Source: Pseudoxanthomonas sp. PXM01 (GTDB taxonomy: Bacteria > Pseudomonadota > Gammaproteobacteria > Xanthomonadales > Xanthomonadaceae). From it: 64,000 nucleotides of DNA. The position numbers were made by a program, and so were the translations under genes. The DNA lies in contig NZ_JACVAJ010000002.1 in NCBI RefSeq assembly GCF_014851815.1, positions 1,178,001 to 1,242,000 on the forward strand, given 5' to 3'. The notes under the pieces were generated by a model that was not told the DNA's origin, did not search any database, and was given only the letters and a program-made list of their open reading frames with translations. Below, piece after piece: positions 1 to 8,656 of the stretch. The first letter of the stretch is position 1. Every line of letters begins with the position of its first letter.

Positions 1-1
1 C

Positions 2-682
2 GTCGACAGGCCGGTCAGCGGGGACGTCCACACCGGCGCGGTGGCACCGGTGCCGGATCTCGGTCCCTTGAACCCCGCGCTGGCGGGCGTCAGCGCGGAG
101 TTGCGCATTCGTTCCGGTAGCCATGAGCAGATCTACGGCACCGCCAATTCATGGGGCCTGGAACTGGGCTACGGACTGAGCGACCGGAGCGAAGTGTTCC
201 TCCAGGCGAGGGAGACCAGCGCCGATGATGGTCGCGCGCGAGTCGGTGCCGCGTACGTGCCGGCGCTCGACACCGAGCTCGACGTCTTCGGAAGGTTCTC
301 GGGCTATGACGCGTACGCGTGGGAGGCTGGGTACCGGCACTTCTTCCGCGACGGCAGCCGGGTCAGACCATTCGTCGCGGCGCGACTGGGTGCGACCGAA
401 ACCGATGTCATCAGGGCCATCTTCGAGATTCCCGATGCCGCGATCACGATCCCGAATGCGCCGTTCTACGAGAAGGACTGGGCACTGAGTGGTGGTCTTG
501 AGGCCGGCGCGCAGATCTCGTTTACCGAGCGCTTCAGTATGAAGCTCACCGCAGGGGTGAACTACATCGACGATCTTTCGGACGACGACTCAGCGATCGC
601 CGGGCTCGGCTTGGCTGCCATCAACGACACTGGTAGCCGCATCTCAGTGCCGATTTCCATAATGGGCCGCTGGGACTTCTGA
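2..682 (+). CDS. outer-membrane beta-barrel protein, 5' partial
   Basis: The reading frame is open to the first base of the window, so the true start and any signal peptide lie outside; an internal GTG at 41 is only a convenience start. The visible ~226 residues show alternating hydrophobic and polar residues with aromatic girdle residues (GYGLSDRSEVFLQAR, YAWEAGYRHFF) and end in ...GRWDF, the terminal Phe typical of BAM-assembled outer-membrane barrels. The family is probably a small 8-12 stranded porin-like or OMP_b-brl domain protein; substrate unknown. About 150 bases without a gene separate it from the convergent histidine kinase gene. I am sure of the barrel character, not of a function. 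Confidence 0.7.
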   Translation, partial: VDRPVSGDVHTGAVAPVPDLGPLNPALAGVSAELRIRSGSHEQIYGTANSWGLELGYGLSDRSEVFLQARETSADDGRARVGAAYVPALDTELDVFGRFSGYDAYAWEAGYRHFFRDGSRVRPFVAARLGATETDVIRAIFEIPDAAITIPNAPFYEKDWALSGGLEAGAQISFTERFSMKLTAGVNYIDDLSDDDSAIAGLGLAAINDTGSRISVPISIMGRWDF

Positions 683-829
683 GAACGTTCGACGGCGGGC
701 GCAGCAACGTGCCCGCTGCCAAGGCCTGACGTCAGCAACCAGGACCAGGCTGTCGTCATCGGTGTCCGCTACCGGCCAGAAGCGGACATGCCGCCTGGCG
801 CCTAATACGTTCATTCATTCAGCGATGAT

Positions 830-2080
830 CTATCTCTGAATCAGAGGCTCGAGAGGCATCTGAAATTCGAAGATCGTGCCGCTGTCTTCAGCGGACGTGA
901 CATGTAAGGTGCCGTCGTGCGCGATGGCGATCTGGGATGCGATGTACAAGCCAAGACCCAAACCCTCTTCGGGTCGAGCGGCCCCCTGGCGATCGAATGG
1001 TTCGAATATGCGTCCAATCTTGGTTGGCGGAATCGCCCCGCGATTGGCGACACTGAGACGGAGCACGCCGTCTTCCGTGCTACTGATGACTTGTATGACT
1101 GACTCCGGGCTCCCATGGATCACCGCATTGATAAGCAAGTTGCTCAACAGCTGGGAAATTCGATACTGATCGCACAAGACCCTCTCCGTAATGTCAGTCG
1201 ATGAGGTGAATGTGCGCTCAGGATGTGCCTGCCTGATCTCGTCGATTACCGCATCCAGGCTACGTGCGAGATCTTCGTTCACTTCCTTGCGCACGAGCAT
1301 TCCCCCGCCTAGACGCCCGCGCGCAAAGTCCATGGTGACTTCAATGAGCTCGTGTATGCGCGCCGCACTTTGCTTGACATGACCAACAAGCTTGAGCTGC
1401 TTCTTGTCCAGCTTGCTTGTCCCGATGATCTCGGCCGCCATGGTTATTGACTGCAATGGGTTGCGGAGATCATGAGCCAGGACAGCAATGAACTCTTCGC
1501 GGAGTTTTGCTACCCCGTTGGCAAGCAATAGGCTGTTTTCCGACTCGTCGAGATCTAGTCTTGACTGCGCGAGCGACATCTCGCGTGACGTTGCCTCCGA
1601 ACTCGCGCGTGTCCGATCATCCTCACTGTCGACATGCAAGCTGTACAGGTTGGCAAGCCTCTGCATGGATTCCACCTCTTTCAAAGAGATGAGGCGAGGA
1701 TCCGGATCGAAGGCGCATAGCGTTCCGAATAGCGTGCCATCGCGAGTGACCAAAGGCACGGCCACATAACTCCGAAAGCCCATAGTCGCGGGAATGTAGT
1801 CATGATCCAGACTTGCGCCTTTCTCCGCATCGGAAATGCAGATGGGAGTGCGCGTATCTTTTACCTTCTTGCATAAAGTAAGTCCGGCATCGAGTCGGGT
1901 CCCCTTCCGGATGCCGTAACCGGCTTGATCAATAGCGTCGAGCGCGATCCAGCTTTCGCGTGTGACGCGAGCGGCCACCGCGCACCGCATCCCGGTAATG
2001 ACTGCAACAAGCTCCAGGATGTCGCGACTTCCCGTAGAGGAAGTCACGACAGACCCGTCAACCACTGCCTCGCTATGCAT
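830..2080 (-). CDS. GAF-domain sensor histidine kinase
   Basis: Cytoplasmic two-component sensor kinase of 416 residues. A GAF domain occupies about residues 20-150 (typical core VAVPLVTRDGTLFGTLCAFD). A coiled linker leads to a HisKA dimerization domain with the phospho-accepting His near residue 203 (LAHDLRNPLQSI). The HATPase domain follows with an N box (NLLINAVIHG) near 315 and a GLGLGLYIA G box near 375. There are no membrane segments and no receiver domain, so it should sense a soluble or bound ligand and pass phosphate to an unlinked regulator. No response regulator gene lies next to it; the neighbours are a convergent barrel gene and a hemerythrin-like gene. GAF kinases with this arrangement often sense redox, light or small molecules, but no chromophore cysteine can be assigned. 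Confidence 0.9.
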   Translation of the reverse strand: MHSEAVVDGSVVTSSTGSRDILELVAVITGMRCAVAARVTRESWIALDAIDQAGYGIRKGTRLDAGLTLCKKVKDTRTPICISDAEKGASLDHDYIPATMGFRSYVAVPLVTRDGTLFGTLCAFDPDPRLISLKEVESMQRLANLYSLHVDSEDDRTRASSEATSREMSLAQSRLDLDESENSLLLANGVAKLREEFIAVLAHDLRNPLQSITMAAEIIGTSKLDKKQLKLVGHVKQSAARIHELIEVTMDFARGRLGGGMLVRKEVNEDLARSLDAVIDEIRQAHPERTFTSSTDITERVLCDQYRISQLLSNLLINAVIHGSPESVIQVISSTEDGVLRLSVANRGAIPPTKIGRIFEPFDRQGAARPEEGLGLGLYIASQIAIAHDGTLHVTSAEDSGTIFEFQMPLEPLIQR

Positions 2081-2358
2081 GCTCTTCCCCTTGGACTACG
2101 AGGAAGGTGCGCTACTTAAGGATCACTGTCCAATCACAGGCCAAGCGAAACTGAATCATTGAGCTTTGTGCGCAACAAAGAGGGCGCGTCTGACTCGATC
2201 CGGGCCTTCCAAAAGATCAGAAAGGCGAATCGAAGCCGTGGCCTATTCACTCGGACTTATCGACGCTCGACTGGCGCCGCAGCTTGACAGAGAGAGACAT
2301 ATGAATGGCGAAGACCCTCCTTGCTGCTCTACGTGCATCGGCTTGCAAGCCGGCTCCC

Positions 2359-2862
2359 TCACGCTACAGGTTCGGGGCTCGGCTGTTTCAATGCATTTGC
2401 AAGCGCGGCAGCCGCATCCGGCGAACCCTTCCATTGATCATACTCCTCGTCCATGACGGCCAACTCTTCCTTGGAAAACAGCTTCCTGGCCATCTTGAAC
2501 ATCGTGACTTCCTCTTCCTTGGCATGGTGATCAACAAACTCGCCCAGCACCTTGGCGGACCCCGCGAACTCGACCGAGCCGGTGTCTTTCGTCTTCAGAT
2601 CCGGCAGCACCGCAAGTTCAACCGCACGATGCTCCTGCAATGCTTCCGCGTGCGACTTGAGACCTTCCCTATCTGCTCGCGCTTTGAATGCCGGGTAGAA
2701 CACGAGCTCTTCCCACTTGGCATGTGGGATCAAACCGCTCTCGATCTCGTTAAGAATGTGGCCGCGTGACTTCTTCGCCCGATCAGTGGTCTTTTCCATA
2801 TCAGCGAATAGCTGGCGAAGTTCATCGTGCTCGCTCTTCAACGTTTTGAGGATGTCGCGCAT
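2359..2862 (-). CDS. hemerythrin-like HHE cation-binding protein
   Basis: A 167-residue helical protein with the spaced His/Glu ligands of HHE hemerythrin domains: EHDELR near residue 10, HAKWEELVFYPA near 50, EHRAVEL near 78 and DHHAKEEE near 110. Such domains bind a di-iron centre and handle oxygen, nitric oxide or iron in the cytoplasm. The start was placed at the ATG at 2862 because AGGAAA sits about 8 bases upstream and the HHE domain begins at once; the longer frame to 3039 adds a non-homologous arginine-rich stretch overlapping the next gene. The C-terminus is Pro/Ala rich and probably disordered. No signal peptide is visible. Confidence 0.85.
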   Translation of the reverse strand: MRDILKTLKSEHDELRQLFADMEKTTDRAKKSRGHILNEIESGLIPHAKWEELVFYPAFKARADREGLKSHAEALQEHRAVELAVLPDLKTKDTGSVEFAGSAKVLGEFVDHHAKEEEVTMFKMARKLFSKEELAVMDEEYDQWKGSPDAAAALANALKQPSPEPVA

Positions 2863-2941
2863 CTGGCTAGTTTCCTGTTGATGGGTAAGCAGCATGCGCC
2901 TATCGGGTGAGCGCGGGGTGACGAGTTCGGAGTAGTGAATC

Positions 2942-3163
2942 CTAGAGAGATGTCGAGACGGGAAGAAAGCCGCACGCAACCAGGTAGCGCGTAGCATCCT
3001 CCCGGATCCGCATCTGACGTTCTCGATCACCAGAGGCAAGCAGGGGCTTCATGGCACTTTCCAAGCGTGCACGCAGCGCCTCGTCATGAAGTCCGGCTCC
3101 ATGCATTGCGCGAGCTTCAGTCTTGAATGATTCCCATGCCTCATTGGACCAAAGAGGCGTCAT
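2942..3163 (-). CDS. small hypothetical protein (73 aa)
   Basis: A short, mostly helical, charged protein (starts MTPLWSNEAWESF) with no domain I recognise. Its ATG overlaps the stop of the upstream gene by the 4-base ATGA arrangement, a strong sign that the two are translated together. It lacks a signal peptide or membrane segment. It lies just upstream of the hemerythrin-like gene with about 80 bases between, so all three might be co-transcribed. Function unknown; the reading frame is supported mainly by the coupling. Confidence 0.5.
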   Translation of the reverse strand: MTPLWSNEAWESFKTEARAMHGAGLHDEALRARLESAMKPLLASGDRERQMRIREDATRYLVACGFLPVSTSL

Positions 3164-3528
3164 GTTCTGCGTGGCGTCCAGTCAGCCAGCTCCTCGGCAT
3201 AGGACAAGCGCGGAATTCTGTACGGCAGCAGCGGCACTAGATCGTCTCGTCCGCACGCATGGGCGATGATGTGCTGCCGCTCCATCGTCCAGCCCTCCGC
3301 CTTCGATTTTCCAATCTCGACGGTTCGCACAGCGAACCGAAGCGGCGTAAGACCAGGGGCTTTAAGCAATGATCGGAGCACCCAAACGTCGCGATCAGGG
3401 TCAATTTGTAGGAGAGCGTGTTCGCCCAGATGCAGGATGTGCTGATCTCCCTCCTGCCGCCATTCATACTCCAGCGAGAGCTCACGGATGCTAGGCATGT
3501 GCAGGATATCCACGATGGGACAAACCAC
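3160..3528 (-). CDS. hypothetical protein (up to 122 aa)
   Basis: A 112-122 residue soluble protein of unknown function. The longest version begins at a GTG at 3528; an ATG at 3498 gives MPSIRELSLEYEW, and neither has an outstanding ribosome site. The pattern of alternating strands with a W at DRDVWVL and the tail PYRIPRLSYAEELADW suggests a small alpha/beta fold. It is translationally coupled (ATGA overlap) to the 73-residue protein downstream. I do not recognise the family. Confidence 0.5.
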   Translation of the reverse strand: MVCPIVDILHMPSIRELSLEYEWRQEGDQHILHLGEHALLQIDPDRDVWVLRSLLKAPGLTPLRFAVRTVEIGKSKAEGWTMERQHIIAHACGRDDLVPLLPYRIPRLSYAEELADWTPRRT

Positions 3529-3744
3529 ACTACGCCGTTGCCGTTGCGCTACCGTGAGGATGCCGCGTTGACGACCGACAACATTTCCCGTTGAGGGGCA
3601 ACTCGGGCAACAACTGACGAAAGACTACCGTCCGTCGGTCCGCGAACGAACCGTTGACTGCCGTATAGCCCTAAGGCTGCACACGGTCGTCATGTGATTC
3701 GGCGCATGGTGAGTTACCGACAACCTTGTCGGTGGAGATGCATC

Positions 3745-3900
3745 ATGAGCAGCACCAAGAACAGGCCCGACCAACCACAGCGAAAGACGCCCGCCACAGT
3801 CGCTGGCGAACGACCAGAAAAGACCGTAACGGGTAAAGATATGAAGCCCGCGAACTCGCCAGGGAAGGGCGAGCAGCGCAATCCCAGCAAGCGATCCTGA
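3745..3900 (+). CDS. small basic hydrophilic protein (51 aa)
   Basis: A 51-residue, lysine/arginine/proline-rich protein starting MSSTKNRPDQPQRK, preceded by GGTGGAG about 8 bases before its ATG. It contains almost no hydrophobic residues and is probably disordered. Similar short, highly charged proteins are common in Xanthomonadaceae, some stress-linked, but no role can be assigned. The alternative upstream start at 3694 adds a tract without coding character. Confidence 0.4.
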   Translation: MSSTKNRPDQPQRKTPATVAGERPEKTVTGKDMKPANSPGKGEQRNPSKRS

Positions 3901-4024
3901 GCGGGAAAGCGACTCGAAATCGCATTGGCGCTGGCCGTCGTTCTCGTAAACGTCCAGCGCCGGATTCAGCATTCGGCGAGGCGCGCTCATGACCGTAGAC
4001 CCTGCAAGCGTGGCTGGCGCGCTC

Positions 4025-4261
4025 ATGAAGAAGATCTGCTACCAACTGAGGCCTTCAGCCAGCACCACTATGTCGCCTTGCTCCTGCTGTTCCAGGCCAA
4101 GTCCTGGCGGACAACCTTGCGCCTACTGCTTGACGAGCGAGCTCGGGAAGCTGATAGAGAATCATGGGGCGGCGGTGCGCTGGCTCGAATCTACCAAGCA
4201 AGCCACCCAGGACGAAAAAACGGTCCTTAAATACGCCCGTCAACTTCATGAAGTCGGGTGA
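4025..4261 (+). CDS. small cysteine-containing hypothetical protein
   Basis: About 78 residues (MKKICYQLRPSAS...) with a cluster CSCCSRP and a later CAYC, which together could form a small zinc-binding knuckle, followed by a helical tail. An earlier in-frame ATG at 3989 would add 12 residues. Ribosome-site support is poor. The neighbours are also small unknown genes on the same strand. Function unknown. Confidence 0.35.
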   Translation: MKKICYQLRPSASTTMSPCSCCSRPSPGGQPCAYCLTSELGKLIENHGAAVRWLESTKQATQDEKTVLKYARQLHEVG

Positions 4262-4340
4262 CCATAGCCGCTCCCCAAGGATGGGGAAGTACGCAAAGAT
4301 GCGTCAAATGCGTGCCGGCCGAACCTAGAGTGAGCTGGAT

Positions 4341-4577
4341 ATGAGAACGCCATCGGAGATTCGCTCTCTGTTGCAGGAAAGCTCGGCTCGGCTACGAGAT
4401 GGTCAGGTCGGGAATCCTCGCGAGTTTCTACGGAAGCTACGAAGCCAGCTGCTGTGTGACGTGCCCGCAGACATGGAGCTCAGCATTATTGAGGGTTTGG
4501 CAGTGTTGGACGCTAGGTTTGACGACAAGGCGCCCGAGCTACTCACTTTGGGTGAGCTAGCGCCTCAGCCTGACTGA
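4341..4577 (+). CDS. hypothetical helical protein (78 aa)
   Basis: A 78-residue acidic, helix-rich protein (MRTPSEIRSLLQESSARL...) with no signal peptide. The sequence has normal protein composition and an intact frame, and the tail LLTLGELAPQPD is soluble. No domain recognised. It is convergent with the membrane-protein gene on the other strand, about 95 bases away. Could be a small regulatory or structural protein; there is no evidence for either. Confidence 0.45.
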   Translation: MRTPSEIRSLLQESSARLRDGQVGNPREFLRKLRSQLLCDVPADMELSIIEGLAVLDARFDDKAPELLTLGELAPQPD

Positions 4578-4671
4578 AGCCCTTGTTCGGAGTGCCGCCC
4601 AACCTCAAGTGTCGATGTCCGCTTCGGGTCGAAAGCGGACAAGGCACTTCTGCCGACGGCCTTACTTAAGT

Positions 4672-6018
4672 CTACCGAGCCAAGCCATCGGCATAGACTC
4701 GGATTCTCGCCCGGATGTTCGCCCACAGCGACCATTGCCAAGCGAAAGCCAGAGTCAGCGCCGCCACAAACCCCAGCGCCGATGCGGCCAGCGTGAACGC
4801 GAAAACGCCAAGGGCCGTATCCGTCGCGGCACCCAAGGCCGCTACCATGAGACCCCAGAAGGTGGCCCTGAGCAGGGAGAACCGCGACGCGATGCGTCTT
4901 GCCTGGACTTCATCGACGGCAACCTCTCGCGTATCAATGTTGACCACCGCGACCGCTACGCCCATGCGGGTCCATCTGTCACCGCCATACACCACAGCGA
5001 CGCGATTGCCCGGCCGGACGGAGACCCCAAGATCGACGAAGCTTTCCTGCCATTCGCTCCCGTGATCGCCCTTGATGAAGAGGGTCAGGTGATCCGTGGT
5101 TGTGATGGTGGTGGTTGTCGTCGGCGCTCGCGACTGCCAGCTGTCAGGATGGACGTACGGTGTTTCGGTCGTCGTCGTGACGTGCGTCTTGCTATGACGC
5201 TGAACGTCCACCGCATTGCCGGATCTCGAGAACAGATAGAGGTCATCCGCCGAAATGATCCTGGTCAGCGACGTGGCACGCGCCCGTTGACGCCTTGCGC
5301 GACGCATCAGCAGAGCCAGCGCCGCCATCGGAACCGAAAGCATCGCCAACACCGCTCCCGCGAGCACGCGGCGCCGCATGACCTCATGCCGTGCGTACTT
5401 GCTCTCAAGGTCGGCCTTCCGCTGTCTAGCCTGGCGCTCTTGCGCGATCTTGGATGCGTACTCGTCCAACTCCTGCGCAGGCGAGTGCCGGATGAAGGCG
5501 TCGCGATACTGCGAAGGGAAATATCGCTGGGCCACCAGCAGAACTTCGTCGGGCTGGAAGCGCTGGCTGCTCTGGGCGGCCATGTAGTTCACGCGGGCGC
5601 AGATGCCCTTGGCTTTCTGCTCCTCGACCGTGCGACCCGAACACTCGGGCTGGAGCGCAGGAAACCGGTGCGTACCGCTTTCGGCGCTGGCATCCAGATA
5701 CAGGTCGCGCAGTAGCTTGGCCTTCTCGGGCGCCTGGACATCGAACGATGCCGGCCCGTGTCGCCCCCCCCAGGAACTCTCGAGTACTTCGGCCAGCAGC
5801 AGGTACTGGCCGGAAATGCGCCCGTCGACTTCGCCCGGCCGATCATCACGACGCTCCGCTTCGACATCCTTCCTCACCTGCTCCACCGTCGGGTAATACC
5901 GCAGGCTCCCTTCGTCCGGCCCTGCAGCCTCTACCTGACCGGCCGCCAGAATCGCGACCAGAACGCCCGGTACGTACCTGCGTACGTCGCGGCGGAGAAC
6001 GTTCGCCATTGGGGTCAC
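4672..6018 (-). CDS. membrane-anchored protein of unknown function
   Basis: A protein of about 448 residues. An N-terminal signal-like segment (GVLVAILAAGQVEAAG) is followed by a ~180-residue exported region with two cysteines (ECSGRTVEEQKAKGIC), a membrane segment near residue 220 (VLAGAVLAMLSVPMAALALL), a beta-rich soluble domain with runs of Thr (HVTTTTETP, TTTTTITTTDH), and two hydrophobic segments near the C-terminus. The GTG at 6018 overlaps the TGA of the upstream gene (GTGA), indicating translational coupling; an ATG at 6009 is a close alternative. It is the last gene of an envelope cluster running leftward from about 10.5 kb. No family recognised. Confidence 0.65.
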   Translation of the reverse strand: MTPMANVLRRDVRRYVPGVLVAILAAGQVEAAGPDEGSLRYYPTVEQVRKDVEAERRDDRPGEVDGRISGQYLLLAEVLESSWGGRHGPASFDVQAPEKAKLLRDLYLDASAESGTHRFPALQPECSGRTVEEQKAKGICARVNYMAAQSSQRFQPDEVLLVAQRYFPSQYRDAFIRHSPAQELDEYASKIAQERQARQRKADLESKYARHEVMRRRVLAGAVLAMLSVPMAALALLMRRARRQRARATSLTRIISADDLYLFSRSGNAVDVQRHSKTHVTTTTETPYVHPDSWQSRAPTTTTTITTTDHLTLFIKGDHGSEWQESFVDLGVSVRPGNRVAVVYGGDRWTRMGVAVAVVNIDTREVAVDEVQARRIASRFSLLRATFWGLMVAALGAATDTALGVFAFTLAASALGFVAALTLAFAWQWSLWANIRARIRVYADGLAR

Positions 6019-7139
6019 CGCCTCACATAGCCCACTGCACCGTCGGCATACAGCACGATCTGGTCCCAGACATGCCCGCCGTGCTCGACCACGCCGCTGC
6101 GCCGATAGCGCTCGCCGGGCTTCAATGTTTCCAGCACATGGGCGTCGCTATCAGGGAATTCCCTGACCTGCACCACCGCCGGCGCCTGCCACTGTCCGCC
6201 CTGCGGCCTGACCCGGTAGTCCAGCAAGGCCATGCGCGCCATCAGCGGGTCGTGCACGTAAGCCTTGCGCTTGTCCAAGCCCCACGGGGCCACTTCGATC
6301 CAGCCCGTCGTTCCCACAATGCCACTCACCGGCACCAGGAAATCCTTCGCCAGATCGTCGATGGGGGGTGCCTGCGGCGATGGCACGGCGCGGAAGATCA
6401 TCGGTGTGTCGTTGAGGTGCGCCCATTTGGGCAGGTTGCGACTGCGAAGAAGCGTGGGTGCCTGTGCAGTAAGCGCGATGCCGGCCGGCACCAGGGATGC
6501 CGCGCGCGGCTCGCTCGCCACCTCGGCCGCAAGGGTGGCGAGGTTGCGGGGATTGCCGGCGATGACCTTGACGCTCTTGCCGCTGCGATACACCAGCGTC
6601 GGGAATGCGAACGTCTTCGACCGATCATAGGGCCGCAGCTGGTACGTGATGCTGTCCATCACGCCCTGGTTGTAGGCCACGCCGCGCTGGGCCTTGGCGT
6701 CGGCAGCGCGTGAAACCCGGCCGGCGAACGCATTGCCGACGCTCGTACTATCGCGTCCCGCCACCACGGACGCGGCCGTTGTGCCCGCCACGGGAATCCA
6801 GCGCAACTGCACGTTGCCTGCCAACGCGCGCGTTTCGTCGAACAGGCGCTTGCTCCAGGCGCAGTCGGTGCTGTAGACCACATAGACCGCCTTTGACGCT
6901 GGCTTGCCGTCGGCCGCCCAGATCGCATTCTCCACCGCATCCATCAACCCGGCGGCATCGTCGGGTTTGGTCACCACGACCTGCCTGCCGCGGTCCACCG
7001 CCAGGCCATGCAGAGGTAACATCATCAGCAGCGCCGTTGCCCGAAGGCAGCGTACACGCCAAGTCGTCAGCCTGGTCTTCATCATGCATCGTGCAGGCAG
7101 CAATGATTCATTACTCCGATGAAGCATACGTGTTGCCAT
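6015..7139 (-). CDS. exported thioredoxin-fold protein with CXXS motif
   Basis: A 374-residue protein with an N-terminal signal sequence (LRATALLMMLPLHGLA, cleavage likely near residue 47). It then has a thioredoxin-like beta-alpha-beta start (KAVYVVYSTDCAWSKRLFDET) resembling DsbC/DsbG-type periplasmic proteins, and FAFPTLVYRSGK where the cis-proline strand is expected. The active-site-like motif is CAWS, so the second cysteine is replaced by serine. The last ~120 residues look like a separate beta-rich, SH3-like domain. Start chosen at the ATG at 7139 behind AGGGGGAAC. It is coupled by a 4-base overlap to the membrane protein downstream, so the two probably work together in the envelope. 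Isomerase or monothiol binding is plausible, not shown. Confidence 0.65.
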   Translation of the reverse strand: MATRMLHRSNESLLPARCMMKTRLTTWRVRCLRATALLMMLPLHGLAVDRGRQVVVTKPDDAAGLMDAVENAIWAADGKPASKAVYVVYSTDCAWSKRLFDETRALAGNVQLRWIPVAGTTAASVVAGRDSTSVGNAFAGRVSRAADAKAQRGVAYNQGVMDSITYQLRPYDRSKTFAFPTLVYRSGKSVKVIAGNPRNLATLAAEVASEPRAASLVPAGIALTAQAPTLLRSRNLPKWAHLNDTPMIFRAVPSPQAPPIDDLAKDFLVPVSGIVGTTGWIEVAPWGLDKRKAYVHDPLMARMALLDYRVRPQGGQWQAPAVVQVREFPDSDAHVLETLKPGERYRRSGVVEHGGHVWDQIVLYADGAVGYVRR

Positions 7140-7192
7140 GGCGCGGTTCCCCCTGTGGTTGAAATGGCGGCAGCGGAATCGACGAGCACGTC

Positions 7193-7465
7193 CTACTTGC
7201 GGCGGATCTCCTGGAGCGCTTCATTGATCTTGAACAGAACGATCATGATTTCGCAGTAGATGCGCGCCAGCAGCGCGGAAAGCACGGCCAGGATCGGGGC
7301 GGCCACGATCATGCCGAAGCCCGCAAACCCGGAGTAGCGCATCAGGCCGAAACCCTTGACCATCAGCACCAGGCCAGACACCACGGCACCGGCCAACAGG
7401 ATCCAGTAGATGAAGGTGATGATCTTGGGCGTCACCATCGTGTCGAAGTAGAGCCAGTCCCGCAT
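7193..7465 (-). CDS. DUF4282 membrane protein
   Basis: A 90-residue protein matching the DUF4282 pattern: a short cytosolic start (FDTMVTPKIITFIYW), two strongly hydrophobic membrane segments (about residues 15-37 and 48-72) and a charged tail (INEALQEIRRK). DUF4282 proteins are small inner-membrane proteins of unknown function. It lies inside the leftward envelope cluster, with about 65 bases between it and the lipoprotein gene upstream and about 50 bases to the thioredoxin-fold gene downstream. Confidence 0.85.
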   Translation of the reverse strand: MRDWLYFDTMVTPKIITFIYWILLAGAVVSGLVLMVKGFGLMRYSGFAGFGMIVAAPILAVLSALLARIYCEIMIVLFKINEALQEIRRK

Positions 7466-7530
7466 GTCAGTTCTCCTCTTTGAGATTCATGGTTGTTCGC
7501 GCAGCTCACCGATGAAGATGGGGCTATGCC

Positions 7531-7836
7531 TCACTCGCTCACGCGTCGGTAGGTCACGCCCATCGGTCCAGACAGCGTGTTCTCGTCGACACGGGTGAGC
7601 ACCAAGGCTGCACCTTCCACGTCGGGATGCCGCATGCGTATGCGGTCTCCGTCCATCTCGTAGCGCATCTGCCGCTCGACCCCGGCCAGATCCGATGACT
7701 GCACCACCACCCCGCCACGCTCGAAGCGCAGCTGGGTCAGGCCCATCGAGTCTTCGTAGGTGCCCGCCAATCCGCCGCCACACGCCGATAGCAGCAGTGT
7801 GAGGCCGACCAACGACCCCTTGGCTCGCCATTTCAT
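7531..7836 (-). CDS. small lipoprotein (101 aa)
   Basis: Starts MKWRAKGSLVGLTLLLSACGGG, a clear type II signal peptide with lipobox LSAC and a Gly linker. The mature part is ~80 residues, beta-rich, and resembles a small lipocalin-like or META-like barrel (GTYEDSMGLTQLRFERGG). The ATG at 7836 is preferred over the upstream frame start because GGGGAG lies about 8 bases before it and the signal peptide then begins at residue 1. The stop of the upstream gene is one base away. Residue after Cys is Gly, so outer-membrane sorting is expected. Function unknown. Confidence 0.75.
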   Translation of the reverse strand: MKWRAKGSLVGLTLLLSACGGGLAGTYEDSMGLTQLRFERGGVVVQSSDLAGVERQMRYEMDGDRIRMRHPDVEGAALVLTRVDENTLSGPMGVTYRRVSE

Positions 7837-7837
7837 C

Positions 7838-8656
7838 TCAGCGCTCCCCTTGACCATCGAAGTTGACCTCGCCAAACGTCGCGGGGCGGTTGTAGTGATC
7901 GCTGCCGATCGTGTATCCCAGCAGCCGGGCCTTGATGACCAGACCCTCGCTACGGCGACTTGCGCCGGTGATCATGAACCGGCTGTCCAGCACCACGCTG
8001 CGCAGACCGCTGTTGCGCGTCAGTACGTCCTGTGCCCGAGCAGCATCCAGTTGCCAAAAGTTGAGCTCCTCCGGATTGTCGACCTGAAGAGTGATCCGCT
8101 GTCTCTGGATCTCCGGCGATGGCTGCGCGTCGAAACTGAAGGCGCTGCCCGGCATGAACGCATCCAGGTAGTACCCTCCCCGGCCGGCGTCGTATTCGCC
8201 GAACTGCGCGTTGACGTTGAGTCGCAGGCGGCCAACTTCGGCTGTGCCGTCATAGATGCCCTGTAGGCGCTCCTGCTCCTCTTTCAGCAGGCTCGGACGC
8301 TTGAACTCGTCCGCATACTTCACGCGATACTGCGATGACGCCCATTCGTCGATCGGTGGTGTACGACCCTCCAGCCTGTAGGCAAGCATGAGAATCTGCA
8401 GATCGTCCGGATGATCCAACTGGCGATCGCCGAATCGAACCGCCGGTGGCGTAGCGTCGGCGGCACTACCGGCAGGCGATGCGGGCCGAGTGGTGTCCGC
8501 AGGCGATGATGAATCGGCAGCTTCTTGCTGCGGCATCGTCTTTCCCACATCGCGCGCTGGCGCTTCGCTCTCACAGGCGGAAAGCATCGAGGCACACAGG
8601 AGGGCCAGACACACGATGCGGTAGGCGCACTGTTTAGAGGCGCACGTCGCTGGCAT
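7838..8656 (-). CDS. lipoprotein of unknown function (272 aa)
   Basis: Type II signal peptide (IVCLALLCASMLSACES) with lipobox MLSAC at about residues 24-28, a Ser/Pro/Ala-rich disordered linker to about residue 73, then a ~200-residue soluble domain of mixed alpha/beta character (DDLQILMLAYRLEGRTPPIDEWA ... TLQVDNPEELNFWQL). The start overlaps the end of the upstream lipoprotein gene by about 20 bases and its stop abuts the next start, so the three lipoprotein genes form one transcriptional unit. No domain name can be given with confidence. Confidence 0.75.
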   Translation of the reverse strand: MPATCASKQCAYRIVCLALLCASMLSACESEAPARDVGKTMPQQEAADSSSPADTTRPASPAGSAADATPPAVRFGDRQLDHPDDLQILMLAYRLEGRTPPIDEWASSQYRVKYADEFKRPSLLKEEQERLQGIYDGTAEVGRLRLNVNAQFGEYDAGRGGYYLDAFMPGSAFSFDAQPSPEIQRQRITLQVDNPEELNFWQLDAARAQDVLTRNSGLRSVVLDSRFMITGASRRSEGLVIKARLLGYTIGSDHYNRPATFGEVNFDGQGER

